Source of the DNA: Pontiella sp.
GTDB lineage: Bacteria; Verrucomicrobiota; Kiritimatiellia; Kiritimatiellales; Pontiellaceae
Reading direction: 5' to 3'
DNA length: 10,094 bases
Assembly: GCA_029935255.1 (NCBI GenBank)
Contig: JAOZKS010000071.1
Coordinates: 1 to 10,094, forward strand
The notes beneath the pieces are model-generated. The model was given only the letters and a program-made list of their open reading frames with translations, did not search any database and was not told the DNA's origin. Positions 1 through 6,142 of the stretch are shown piece after piece; within the stretch, counting starts at the first letter, position 1, and every line of letters begins with the position of its first letter. Both the position numbers and the translations under genes were made by a program.

Positions 1-351
1 TCTTCACGCCTACCCCAATATCTTGCGGTCGGTTGAGTAAGGTGCCTACCCCTTATCTGATATTTCAAAAGTTGAATCCGCACATCATACCGCGGCATGT
101 AAAACCGCGAAAGAAGGATGAAAACCACCTGCAAAAATCTGGAATTATCGTTTGCCTTACCCAAAATGAAAATCTCCAAAACCTTCTATTAACCATGAAC
201 TTGCGGGGAGCGATACCTTTTCGCACCCCTATGAAAACAACAAAGCGGGAAAGTTTACCGGAGAAGAGAGAGTTGAATCACCGAAAAGCTGGATTTGTCG
301 GTGGGTTTATGGGAATCTCTAAAGGATTGATTTGTTAGAGAGGTTTGATCT
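1..351. other. Gene-free left edge, no supported gene
   Basis: I see no gene I can support here. An open frame runs from a TTG at 33 to 338, but it has no good ribosome binding site. Its product is basic and low in complexity and resembles no family I know. A small inverted repeat, TAAGG (38-42) and CCTTA (51-55), could form a hairpin around TGCCTACC, and the string GCCTACCCC occurs twice (8-16 and 44-52). This could be the tail of a mobile or palindromic repeat cut by the window edge, but that is inference. The last 15 bases hold the ribosome binding site of the next gene (AGAGAGG, 337-343). Confidence 0.4.
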
Positions 352-618
352 ATGCCGACTATTTCCATGTTTTACGGGATTATTGTGAGGATGTATTGTT
401 CCCCGTCAGAACATAATCCTCCGCACATCCATGCCTATTATCAGGATGCAAAGGCTGTTGTTGATCTGAATAGCTGTGAGATTACGGAAGGGAACTTTCC
501 TCGGAAGCAGGCGAAGATGTTAGTGGCGTGGACAGAAATTCATCACGAAGAGTTGATGGCTGATTGGGATCTTGCTTCGAAAGGCGAGTTGCCTTTCAAG
601 ATTGAACCCTTGAGATAA
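352..618 (+). CDS. DUF4160 domain-containing protein
   Basis: This 88-residue protein fits the small DUF4160 family along its whole length. It has the usual start (MPTISMFYGIIVRMY), then the family core NPPHIHAYY at about residues 22-30, where two histidines flank an isoleucine. A basic stretch (PRKQAKM) and a helical WTEIHHEELMADWDLA segment follow. No enzymatic activity is established for the family that I can name. An AGAGAGG ribosome binding site lies 8 bases before the ATG. The gene is followed 17 bp later by a DUF2442 gene, a pairing seen often in bacterial genomes and usually in accessory DNA. That pairing suggests a two-gene functional unit, possibly toxin-antitoxin-like, but nothing in the sequence proves it. 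The codon use looks AT-richer than in the genes from 1556 onward. Confidence 0.9.
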   Translation: MPTISMFYGIIVRMYCSPSEHNPPHIHAYYQDAKAVVDLNSCEITEGNFPRKQAKMLVAWTEIHHEELMADWDLASKGELPFKIEPLR

Positions 619-635
619 AAAGGGAGGAGGCTGAA

Positions 636-887
636 ATGTATTTAAGTGTAATTGATGTAGAGCCTCTTGAGGCTTATAAACTGGAGCTTACTTTTGAGAA
701 TAAAGAGCAGCGAGTCTTTGATGTTTCACCATATCTGGGTCTGGGTAAGTATGCTGAGTTGAAAGATCCTGTTCTGTTTCGCTCAGTTCGATCTTCTTTT
801 GACTCAATCCAGTGGGATAATGAAATGGATTTTGACCCCGAGTTCCTTTATCAGAAAAGCATCCCCGTAGGTTCTGTGAAATGCTGA
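636..887 (+). CDS. DUF2442 domain-containing protein
   Basis: This 83-residue protein matches the DUF2442 family. It opens with a beta strand (MYLSVIDVEPLEAYKLELTFEN), has the conserved 'F-D-V-S-P-Y-L' turn at about 28-34 and the 'F-x-S-V' segment near 48-51, and ends with an 'I-x-W-D-N-E-M-D-F-D-P-E-F-L-Y' block (residues 58-72). DUF2442 proteins are small, of unknown biochemical role, and often encoded beside DUF4160 or DUF4160-like genes, sometimes fused to a helix-turn-helix. This copy has no HTH extension. A strong ribosome binding site, GGGAGGAGG, ends 5 bases before the ATG, and the gene starts 17 bp after the DUF4160 stop, so the two are very likely co-transcribed and this one may be translated more strongly. 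That stoichiometry would suit an antitoxin or partner role, which is inference. No terminator is obvious downstream. Confidence 0.9.
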   Translation: MYLSVIDVEPLEAYKLELTFENKEQRVFDVSPYLGLGKYAELKDPVLFRSVRSSFDSIQWDNEMDFDPEFLYQKSIPVGSVKC

Positions 888-903
888 TTTCTTATTTTTA
901 TAT

Positions 904-1149
904 AACTGGGGTTGTGGAGGGCTTCAGTTCGCAGAGAAATTTCGGACTACCTGATTGGATAACGAACTTTTTGCGAAAAAGTTCACATTGCCATCCAGTT
1001 CGGTACCGGTAGGGGTGCGAAACAAACTTTCGCTTTTCGCATTGCCATCCAGCAAGGACAACTGATTTATGAAACGAGCGGAGAAACGGTTCGCATTGCC
1101 ATCCAACCGGGCCGACCACCTGGAAAGGGTGAGAACTCCACCCCCAGTT
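904..1149. repeat. 54-bp-period repeat block with inverted ends
   Basis: A conserved 17-nt motif, TTCGCATTGCCATCCAG, starts at 982 (TTCACA variant), 1036 and 1090 (last base A), exactly 54 bp apart. A degenerate fourth copy keeps only TTCGCA at 928, in the same phase. The 37 nt between motifs differ from unit to unit. The block is bracketed by inverted ends: AACTGGGG-TT-GTGGAG at 904-919 matches the reverse complement of 1136-1149 base for base except for the extra TT. Perfect hairpins precede two motif copies: a 9-bp stem with a GCG loop (964-984) and a 6-bp stem (GCGAAA/TTTCGC, 1017-1033). The period is 18 codons, so two minus-strand frames stay open through it (reading GWQCE or DGNA repeats), but neither has a family match or a good start. 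Most likely it is a noncoding repeat, a small non-autonomous element or a multi-site binding region. Confidence 0.6.
964..984. other. Perfect 9-bp hairpin before repeat motif
   Basis: GAACTTTTT (964-972) and AAAAAGTTC (976-984) are perfectly complementary around the 3-nt loop GCG. The last three bases of the right arm are the first three of the 54-bp repeat motif at 982. The right arm is not followed by a T-run on the plus strand, so a classical terminator is less likely than a structural role within the repeat block. On either strand it could still slow transcription leaving the DUF4160/DUF2442 pair. Confidence 0.5.
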
Positions 1150-1162
1150 CCATATCAGGTTT

Positions 1163-1181
1163 AACGCCCGTTAGCGGCGTT
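1163..1181. other. Short hairpin at transposase-remnant boundary
   Basis: AACGCC (1163-1168) and GGCGTT (1176-1181) pair around the loop CGTTAGC and are followed by TTGATTT on the plus strand. This may be a weak rho-independent terminator for the plus-strand genes, though it lies nearly 280 bp after the DUF2442 stop. It may instead be an end of the decayed insertion sequence. The stop codon of the transposase fragment falls inside the loop. Confidence 0.3.
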
Positions 1182-1446
1182 TTGATTTGTGGGGAACGAG
1201 CCGCCCTTCTATGATGCCGGTCACGGAGACCTCGTGCTGGCATTCACGGCAATGCAAATAGCCTCTGAAGGTTATCCATGGCTCTTTTACCGACCCACAG
1301 CGGCTACAGATAAATCCATCGGGCCACCTACATTTTCGGAGGTAGAGGCGGCAGGACTCCTCAGAGTCAAACCAATCAAGGAACTCTTGATATGTTTCAG
1401 GATAATCAATGCCTGCAACTGGATGGAGGGCGTTTTGCATGCCCAA
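1171..1446 (-). pseudogene. IS1595-family transposase, N-terminal fragment
   Basis: The first about 77 residues match the N-terminus of IS1595 (ISXO2-like) transposases. They show the YPETYQEFLDWF lead, the 'C-R-L-Y-L-R-K-C-R-W-P-D-G-F' segment, and a zinc-ribbon with CSRC (47-50) and CREC (66-69). The family then normally continues as VSVTAGT-, leading into the DDE-type catalytic domain of roughly 200 further residues. Here the match breaks after HEVSVTG (about position 1216). The frame runs through 14 unrelated residues to a stop, so the whole catalytic domain is missing and the gene cannot make an active transposase. No second half is seen elsewhere in the window. The remnant sits between the 54-bp repeat block and the amidotransferase gene, marking this as a site of past insertion and deletion. 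A GGGG...CCCC-flanked string at 1457-1485 upstream of its start might be an old terminal repeat, but I cannot confirm it. Confidence 0.8.
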
Positions 1447-1555
1447 AATCTATATGCGGGGGTACTTGCGTCAACTTGATGCCCCGCTTCTAAAATTCAT
1501 TGGCTGACCGTCTCTCTGCTGGCTGGTTTAGAAATCGCGGCCACTTCGCGGTCGA
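1447..1555. other. Gap between transposase remnant and amidotransferase
   Basis: No gene is visible. The stretch includes a possible decayed IS end (about 1457-1485) and, just past the amidotransferase stop, a weak imperfect hairpin (ATC...GGCC / GGTC-GAT, about 1534-1556). The hairpin lacks a T-run, so I do not call it a terminator. Confidence 0.3.
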
Positions 1556-2326
1556 TCAGAGCACATGTAGTGTGTTCAATAAATGGATCATGGCCGTGTT
1601 GATTTTCCCAATATTTGGAAGCCCGGACCGTATTTGTTCGGCGGTTTGAACGTAGCCGAGGGTTCCAGCCTCGTTGGGTTGGGGGTTGTGTGAAGGGTTC
1701 AACTTTGCAACGGGTAGAAACGTCCCGTGTTCTTCCTGAACGCGGCTGGAAGCCGCGTCTACGTTAGGGAGCTCATCTCCGCAGTTTTCAATCAGCGCCT
1801 CCATGCTCTGTGGCGTGGTTTCAAGATGGAACTGGAGGCCAACGACGCGGCCGTTATAGATGAATCCCTGATTCTTGCAGGCCGCGCTGGAGGCAAGGTG
1901 GGTGGCACCTTTGGGGATCTCAAACGTATCGCCATGCCAGTGGAAGGCGGTGAGGGTTTCAGGCAGCAAGGGGTTTGAACCTTGGAGCGGGAACCAGCCG
2001 ATTTCTTTTTGCGGACCGGGGTATACTTTTGCTCCGAGTACGTCGGCGATGAGCTGTGCACCGAGGCAGATGCCGAGCACGGTTTTCCCGGCATCGATGG
2101 TATTTTTGATGAGTTGTTTTTCGGCCATGAGCCACGGGTGTGCTTCGTGGTCGTAAATCCCCATTGGGCCACCCATGACGACCAGCCAGTCGAAGCTTCC
2201 TATGTCTGGAAGTTTTTCATCTGCAAAGAGGCGGGTGCATGAAATTTCAAATCCGTTGGATACGGCCCAGTTCTCGATGATGCCAAGGCCTTCGAAGGGG
2301 ACGTGCTGGAGATAGTGCAGTTTCAT
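1556..2326 (-). CDS. Class I glutamine amidotransferase (GMP synthase-like)
   Basis: This is a 256-residue stand-alone class I (triad) glutamine amidotransferase of the GuaA-domain-like (YfeJ-type) group, cytoplasmic and releasing ammonia from glutamine for an unknown acceptor. Visible landmarks are the MGGPMG oxyanion strand (51-56), the nucleophile elbow GICLGAQ with Cys87, the WHGDTF motif (130-135), and FHLE with the catalytic His167 and Glu169. It lacks the ATP-pyrophosphatase domain, so it is not the housekeeping GMP synthase. The ATG lies only 4 bases after the stop of the upstream transglutaminase-like gene, which indicates co-translation in the same operon. Its ribosome binding site is poor (AAAAAGAAAT). 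Oddity: residues 188-226 are encoded exactly by a 117-bp palindrome-ended repeat inserted in frame after NCGDELP. Family members run almost directly from this point into the xYVQxAEEI C-terminal helix, which reappears here as YVQTAEQI (residues 225-232). Confidence 0.9.
   Translation of the reverse strand: MKLHYLQHVPFEGLGIIENWAVSNGFEISCTRLFADEKLPDIGSFDWLVVMGGPMGIYDHEAHPWLMAEKQLIKNTIDAGKTVLGICLGAQLIADVLGAKVYPGPQKEIGWFPLQGSNPLLPETLTAFHWHGDTFEIPKGATHLASSAACKNQGFIYNGRVVGLQFHLETTPQSMEALIENCGDELPNVDAASSRVQEEHGTFLPVAKLNPSHNPQPNEAGTLGYVQTAEQIRSGLPNIGKINTAMIHLLNTLHVL
1649..1765 (-). mobile_element. 117-bp palindrome-ended element inside coding region
   Basis: The two ends are 27-bp inverted copies of each other (1649-1675 and 1739-1765), identical at 23 of 27 positions, with outermost AACGTAG and CTACGTT perfectly inverted. 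Each end is itself palindromic: the 1739-1765 end holds the perfect stem ACGCGGCT/AGCCGCGT around GGA, and the other end a weaker CGAGG/CCTCG stem. The length is 117 bp, exactly 39 codons, without a stop in the host frame. The encoded peptide (residues 188-226 of the amidotransferase) is absent from the usual family layout. The architecture resembles REP/BIME pairs mobilised by RAYT transposases, and the in-gene placement resembles Rickettsia palindromic elements. No RAYT gene lies in the window. The exact insertion boundary on the 1649 side is uncertain, because YVQ may belong to the host. Confidence 0.7.
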
Positions 2327-2330
2327 TGTT

Positions 2331-5300
2331 CTATTTCTTTTTCAGCAGGATGGTGCGCATGTCGGGGTGGGCGAGGCGGTGGCTGGCTTTGATGATGTTG
2401 GGGAATTCGCTGGCGGGAATGAGCGCGGGTTTGAGATCGGCCATTTGCACGATGCGGATGGCGTTGGCGCGGCGGCTGTATTCGACGGCGACTTCGATCA
2501 TGCCGGCTCCGTCGGGGGCCTGCCATGAAAAGTTGCGCGGCAGGAGGGTGGGCTCGTATCCTTCGGGCAGGATGATGTTGTATTCAATAAGGTGGTCGAT
2601 GTGGCCGTTCCATGCGAGGGGTTGGTCGCGTTCGTTGGCGCGGTATTGCAGGAGTCCGCCGAGTCCGCCGGGGAGGGTTAAGTACAGGTAGTCCTTGTCC
2701 TGAACCGCATAGCGTTCCGCCGAAACCGCGAATTCCTGTTTTCCGGGATATGCGCTGTAGTCCACGATGAGTTCCGAGGCTGCTGTGGCGGATTGGGAAA
2801 TGCCGGAGACCATTTCAAGATAGCGACGGCGCAGGTTTTCGGGCGTGATTTCGGCATAGAGTTTGTGAAAGCCTTCGAAGGCGGTTCCCTGTTGGATGGA
2901 GGAGAGGGTGATTCCCACTTCACCATCTGCGGCAACACTTATTTCATAGACCACATGGCTGCGGTTGCCTTTTCCGGGGGCAACCCGCAGGGTTTCGATT
3001 GATCCGTTGTCGAGGTTGAGCATGGGGCTATGGTCAAACGGGGATGTGCCGAGTTCGGCATATTGGGATGAACCGCTGAGGTAGATGGGTTTTTTATCCA
3101 CATTGACTTTCACAAGTACCGTATTGAAAGCCGTGCGCGACGGCACTTCGATACGGGGTTCGGCGATTTCGGCGATGTGCGAGAGGCCACCGGAGAGGAT
3201 GAACTCGGGTTTGAATTTGGCGGCTTTGAGCAAGGTGTACAGCACGACCATGCGGTCGGTGTTGTTGCCATACTGCTCTTGCAGGGTTTGGTCGGCGGGG
3301 GTGATGGTGGAGGATGGAAGACTGGTGAGGCCGGGGCCGGTCGCTCGCAGGTTCTTGGCCACCCAATCGCGGATGGAGATGACTTTCGTGGAATCCGAGC
3401 GTATGCCGTAGGTGAGCTGCTTGGCGAGTGCTGCGGTTTCCGTCTGGTTTTCCGTGGCGGCCAGCAGGTGGTTGTGGATTTCGTGGCTGTAGGTTTTCCA
3501 GTTTCCGGTGGAGATGAAGACGGCTGGATTAAAGACCCACCATGAGGGGAGGCGTTCTTCTTTTTTCACGGCGGGCTGGTCTTCTGCTTGCCAGGTGTAG
3601 GTGAGGGTTCCATTGCGGGTCGTTTGGATTGGATTGATGCCGTTGCTTTGCAGGGTGAGTTCGAGTGATTCCGGAGCGGTGAGGTTGAAGATTTTACGGT
3701 CGATGGGTTCGTGGCCATTGAAGGTTTGAATGGTGGAGAAGAAGGGCTTTCCGTTGACCGTCGAAACAATTTCGTATTCGAGGATGCTGCCGACTTCAAC
3801 GCCGGGGAGGTTTGCGACTAAAATCTTTTCGGCGGGATAGCGCGGGGCGGAGGCAACCCAGCCGGCATCCATCACATTAATCTCTTCTTCACTGATTTCT
3901 TTCACCGTTCCGTCGGGTTGGGTGACGGTGGCTTTTTTCAGTTCGACCATTTGCCACGCCGGGTTGTAGGCCACTTTGATTTCGGAATTTTTCTTTGTAC
4001 CGGCATAGGTCAGGATTTTCAGTTTTGTGTGGGTGGTTTGCTTCCACTGTTTGGCGTCTTTCAGTTCAACGTTCACGGATTGGTCCAGGATGCGTACGTC
4101 GGAATCGATTTCACTTCCCGCCGATTGCCGTTCGATGATGAGTTTTTTGCGCAGGTTGTATTCAATATCCTTGAGGTTTTGTTTGAGCGTTAGATATTCC
4201 TCGGGAGAGAACTCGATGGTGTTGAGCAGGAAGGTGTTGGTGGCGGTCAGTTTGGCGGGGGTCCGGGCAATCTGGATATTCCAAGTGAGTTGGGGCGTTT
4301 TAATTTTCTGGTACGCGGGGATGCTGATTGTTCCGAGGGTTTCGGGAAGGGCGAGTTCGAGGGTTTCGCGGATCCCGGCGGTGATGCGGGTGTATAGGGG
4401 ATATTTTCGTTCGTCGAGTCCGGTTTGGCCAATGAGGAAGTTGGCGTTTCCAAGCGAAGATCCAATCCTTGGAAGATTGAGCATTTTATTATCCGCGCCT
4501 TCGATGAGCAGGTTCTCGGCCGTGTAGCTGAGTTTGATGGTTAGCGGTTGGGTGGTGTCGCGGAGTTCCTTTGGAAGGATTTTCAGGGTGTGGAGCTCGG
4601 CGGTGGGCATGGAGCGCTTGATATGGCCTTCGAAAAAGCGTTTGCGCTCTTCGGGTTTGATTTTGGAGAAGTACCCGCGATAGGTGGTGTCGTTGATGCC
4701 TTCGAATTCGAGTGTGCTTGTTGCATCGAGTTTCCCGGTTTTGTCCAGCGAACCGAGGGTGGTGATTTTCAGTAGGTTGTCTGTGGCCGGAATGACGGGG
4801 GAGGTGCGCAACGTTTCGCCTTCAGGACGCGCGACGATGTAGCTCATGTTCTGGAGATAGGACGGGAAGATATCCTTGGTGTTTTCATCGGTGGAATCCA
4901 TCAGTACATATTCCCCGTCGTCGCCGAGCGCGGCGGTGACGGCATGGTTGAACATGGGTTGCGGAACTTCTTCATCTTTCTTGGGGCCGGCCATGATGAT
5001 GACGGGGAAGGCTTCGATGTCGACGAGGCGGAGCATGGAGGCGAGCAGGGCGGCTTTGTCGCGGCAGACCCCGTAGCGGTTTTCGAACGTGATGCTGACA
5101 TCATGAGGCTCGTAGCCCGGCGCTTCTTCCTCGGTGGTGATGCCCATGTAGCGGATGTCCTGCGAGACAAAGTTAAAGATGGCCTTGATTTTATCGAGTG
5201 TGTTGGTGTTTCCGGCCACCAGTTCCCTGGCCTTGGCTTCCATTTCGGGGGTGGTGGAGTCGAGGCGCGGGAGGCAGAGTTTCCAATACCATTTCGAAAG

Positions 5301-6092
5301 GTCTTCCCATTCGTTCATGGTGCTGACGAGCAGGCGCTGCACAACGGTGTAGCTGGCGGGCATGTCGGGTTCGTTGAACATGCGCGGCACATCGGTGACT
5401 TCCCAGGTATAAACGATGGTGTTGCTCTGTTCGCCGGCCATTTCGTTGAAGGTGACGGTGCCGGGGATTTTAGACTTGAGCGCAATGTTTTTAAGGGGAC
5501 GTTCCTTGGGGGCAATGATTTGGTAGGTGGTGCGTTCGATGGGGCTGGAGAGCTCGAATACCTGATAGTCGCTCCACTCATCCGGGATAATGGTTTTGGT
5601 GTTTTCCTGATGCACGATGTAGTGGAGGATGTCGCCCACTTCCAGTCTCGGAACGGAGAGACGCAGGATCTTTGAATTGGGGTTGTAGATGTTTGCGCTC
5701 ATCTGGCCGGGATTGACCATCTCCTTGCTCTGTGCCTCGATGTCAATGCGGTGGACGGTTCCATCCGGTTTGATGACTTCCACTTTGGTGAAGGAGGAGG
5801 TTCCGTAGGAAATGTTATAACTCAGGGTCAGGGTACGGTTGCTGCGCTTGCCTTTTTCGGTCAGTACCTTGACGGCGGTGTCGTCCCAGGTGACCGATGT
5901 GCCGTCGGGTTGGTATTCCACCTGAATAAAGTCATCGATCAGCACATCGTCGGAATCGGGGTATTTTTCACTGGTTGCCGATTCAGCCCGCCCCATGATT
6001 TTTTCCAAGCTCAGGAATTCCTTGGCCGAAAGGGGAAGGACGGACAGGAGGGCGAAGATGGCCAGCAGGCCAAAACGGATTAGTGGGTTCAT
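2331..6092 (-). CDS. Secreted double DUF3857/transglutaminase-like protein
   Basis: This 1253-residue exported protein has two similar halves. A signal peptide (basic MNPLIRF, hydrophobic core, likely cut after LSA at residue 23) points to the periplasm or cell surface, with no later membrane span. Half one has a DUF3857 domain (about 50-240, with KPDGTVHRI and LEVGDILHYIV) and a transglutaminase-like core (about 285-410) with a Cys-His-Asp triad: C343 in RYGVCRDKA, H383 in FNHAV and D399 in VLMDST. Half two repeats DUF3857 (about 670-840, with QPDGTVKEI and VEVGSILEYEIV) and a core (about 885-1010), but the matching positions read N944, T991 and probably S1006, so it should be inactive. A beta-rich tail follows. 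The substrate is unknown; such domains can act as peptidases, cross-linkers or scaffolds. AGGA lies 7 bases before the ATG. The gene starts 50 bp after the LptF/LptG-type gene and ends 4 bp before the amidotransferase, so it is mid-operon. Confidence 0.9.
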   Translation of the reverse strand: MNPLIRFGLLAIFALLSVLPLSAKEFLSLEKIMGRAESATSEKYPDSDDVLIDDFIQVEYQPDGTSVTWDDTAVKVLTEKGKRSNRTLTLSYNISYGTSSFTKVEVIKPDGTVHRIDIEAQSKEMVNPGQMSANIYNPNSKILRLSVPRLEVGDILHYIVHQENTKTIIPDEWSDYQVFELSSPIERTTYQIIAPKERPLKNIALKSKIPGTVTFNEMAGEQSNTIVYTWEVTDVPRMFNEPDMPASYTVVQRLLVSTMNEWEDLSKWYWKLCLPRLDSTTPEMEAKARELVAGNTNTLDKIKAIFNFVSQDIRYMGITTEEEAPGYEPHDVSITFENRYGVCRDKAALLASMLRLVDIEAFPVIIMAGPKKDEEVPQPMFNHAVTAALGDDGEYVLMDSTDENTKDIFPSYLQNMSYIVARPEGETLRTSPVIPATDNLLKITTLGSLDKTGKLDATSTLEFEGINDTTYRGYFSKIKPEERKRFFEGHIKRSMPTAELHTLKILPKELRDTTQPLTIKLSYTAENLLIEGADNKMLNLPRIGSSLGNANFLIGQTGLDERKYPLYTRITAGIRETLELALPETLGTISIPAYQKIKTPQLTWNIQIARTPAKLTATNTFLLNTIEFSPEEYLTLKQNLKDIEYNLRKKLIIERQSAGSEIDSDVRILDQSVNVELKDAKQWKQTTHTKLKILTYAGTKKNSEIKVAYNPAWQMVELKKATVTQPDGTVKEISEEEINVMDAGWVASAPRYPAEKILVANLPGVEVGSILEYEIVSTVNGKPFFSTIQTFNGHEPIDRKIFNLTAPESLELTLQSNGINPIQTTRNGTLTYTWQAEDQPAVKKEERLPSWWVFNPAVFISTGNWKTYSHEIHNHLLAATENQTETAALAKQLTYGIRSDSTKVISIRDWVAKNLRATGPGLTSLPSSTITPADQTLQEQYGNNTDRMVVLYTLLKAAKFKPEFILSGGLSHIAEIAEPRIEVPSRTAFNTVLVKVNVDKKPIYLSGSSQYAELGTSPFDHSPMLNLDNGSIETLRVAPGKGNRSHVVYEISVAADGEVGITLSSIQQGTAFEGFHKLYAEITPENLRRRYLEMVSGISQSATAASELIVDYSAYPGKQEFAVSAERYAVQDKDYLYLTLPGGLGGLLQYRANERDQPLAWNGHIDHLIEYNIILPEGYEPTLLPRNFSWQAPDGAGMIEVAVEYSRRANAIRIVQMADLKPALIPASEFPNIIKASHRLAHPDMRTILLKKK

Positions 6093-6142
6093 ACGAGGTT
6101 CCTGTGATTCTGGTTTTGTTGCGTTAGGTTTCGCGCTTCATG

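Noticed and set aside
33..338. 101-codon open frame at the left edge
   Set aside because: It starts with TTG without a ribosome binding site, has an odd basic composition and matches no family I recognise. It is probably a chance frame in gene-free DNA.
219..1022. 13-bp inverted match TTTCGCACCCCTA (219-231) versus 1010-1022
   Set aside because: About one such match is expected by chance in 10 kb, and the flanking bases do not extend it.
898..1119. Minus-strand frames with an 18-residue periodic GWQCE or DGNA peptide
   Set aside because: Two overlapping frames are open only because the 54-bp period is a multiple of three. They begin with GTG or TTG without good ribosome binding sites, and the conservation follows the DNA motif rather than either protein frame.
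928..1143. CRISPR array
   Set aside because: The conserved motif is only 17 nt, its first copy is degenerate and there are only three clear copies. There are no cas genes, and the motif itself lacks the usual palindromic repeat form.
1155..1185. Integron attC-like site (GTTTAAC near a hairpin)
   Set aside because: One core-like heptamer is present, but no matching GTTRRRY partner lies at the right distance, and there is no integrase gene or cassette array.
1534..1556. Rho-independent terminator after the amidotransferase
   Set aside because: The stem is imperfect, with a wobble pair and a bulge, and no T-run follows on the minus strand.
1727..2242. Plus-strand frames opposite the amidotransferase
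   Set aside because: They are shadows of the amidotransferase gene, whose catalytic motifs are intact on the minus strand.
4944..5675. 243-codon plus-strand frame antisense to the large secreted protein
   Set aside because: It is a shadow of the real minus-strand gene, which has a signal peptide and recognisable domains over the same bases. The antisense product matches no family I know.
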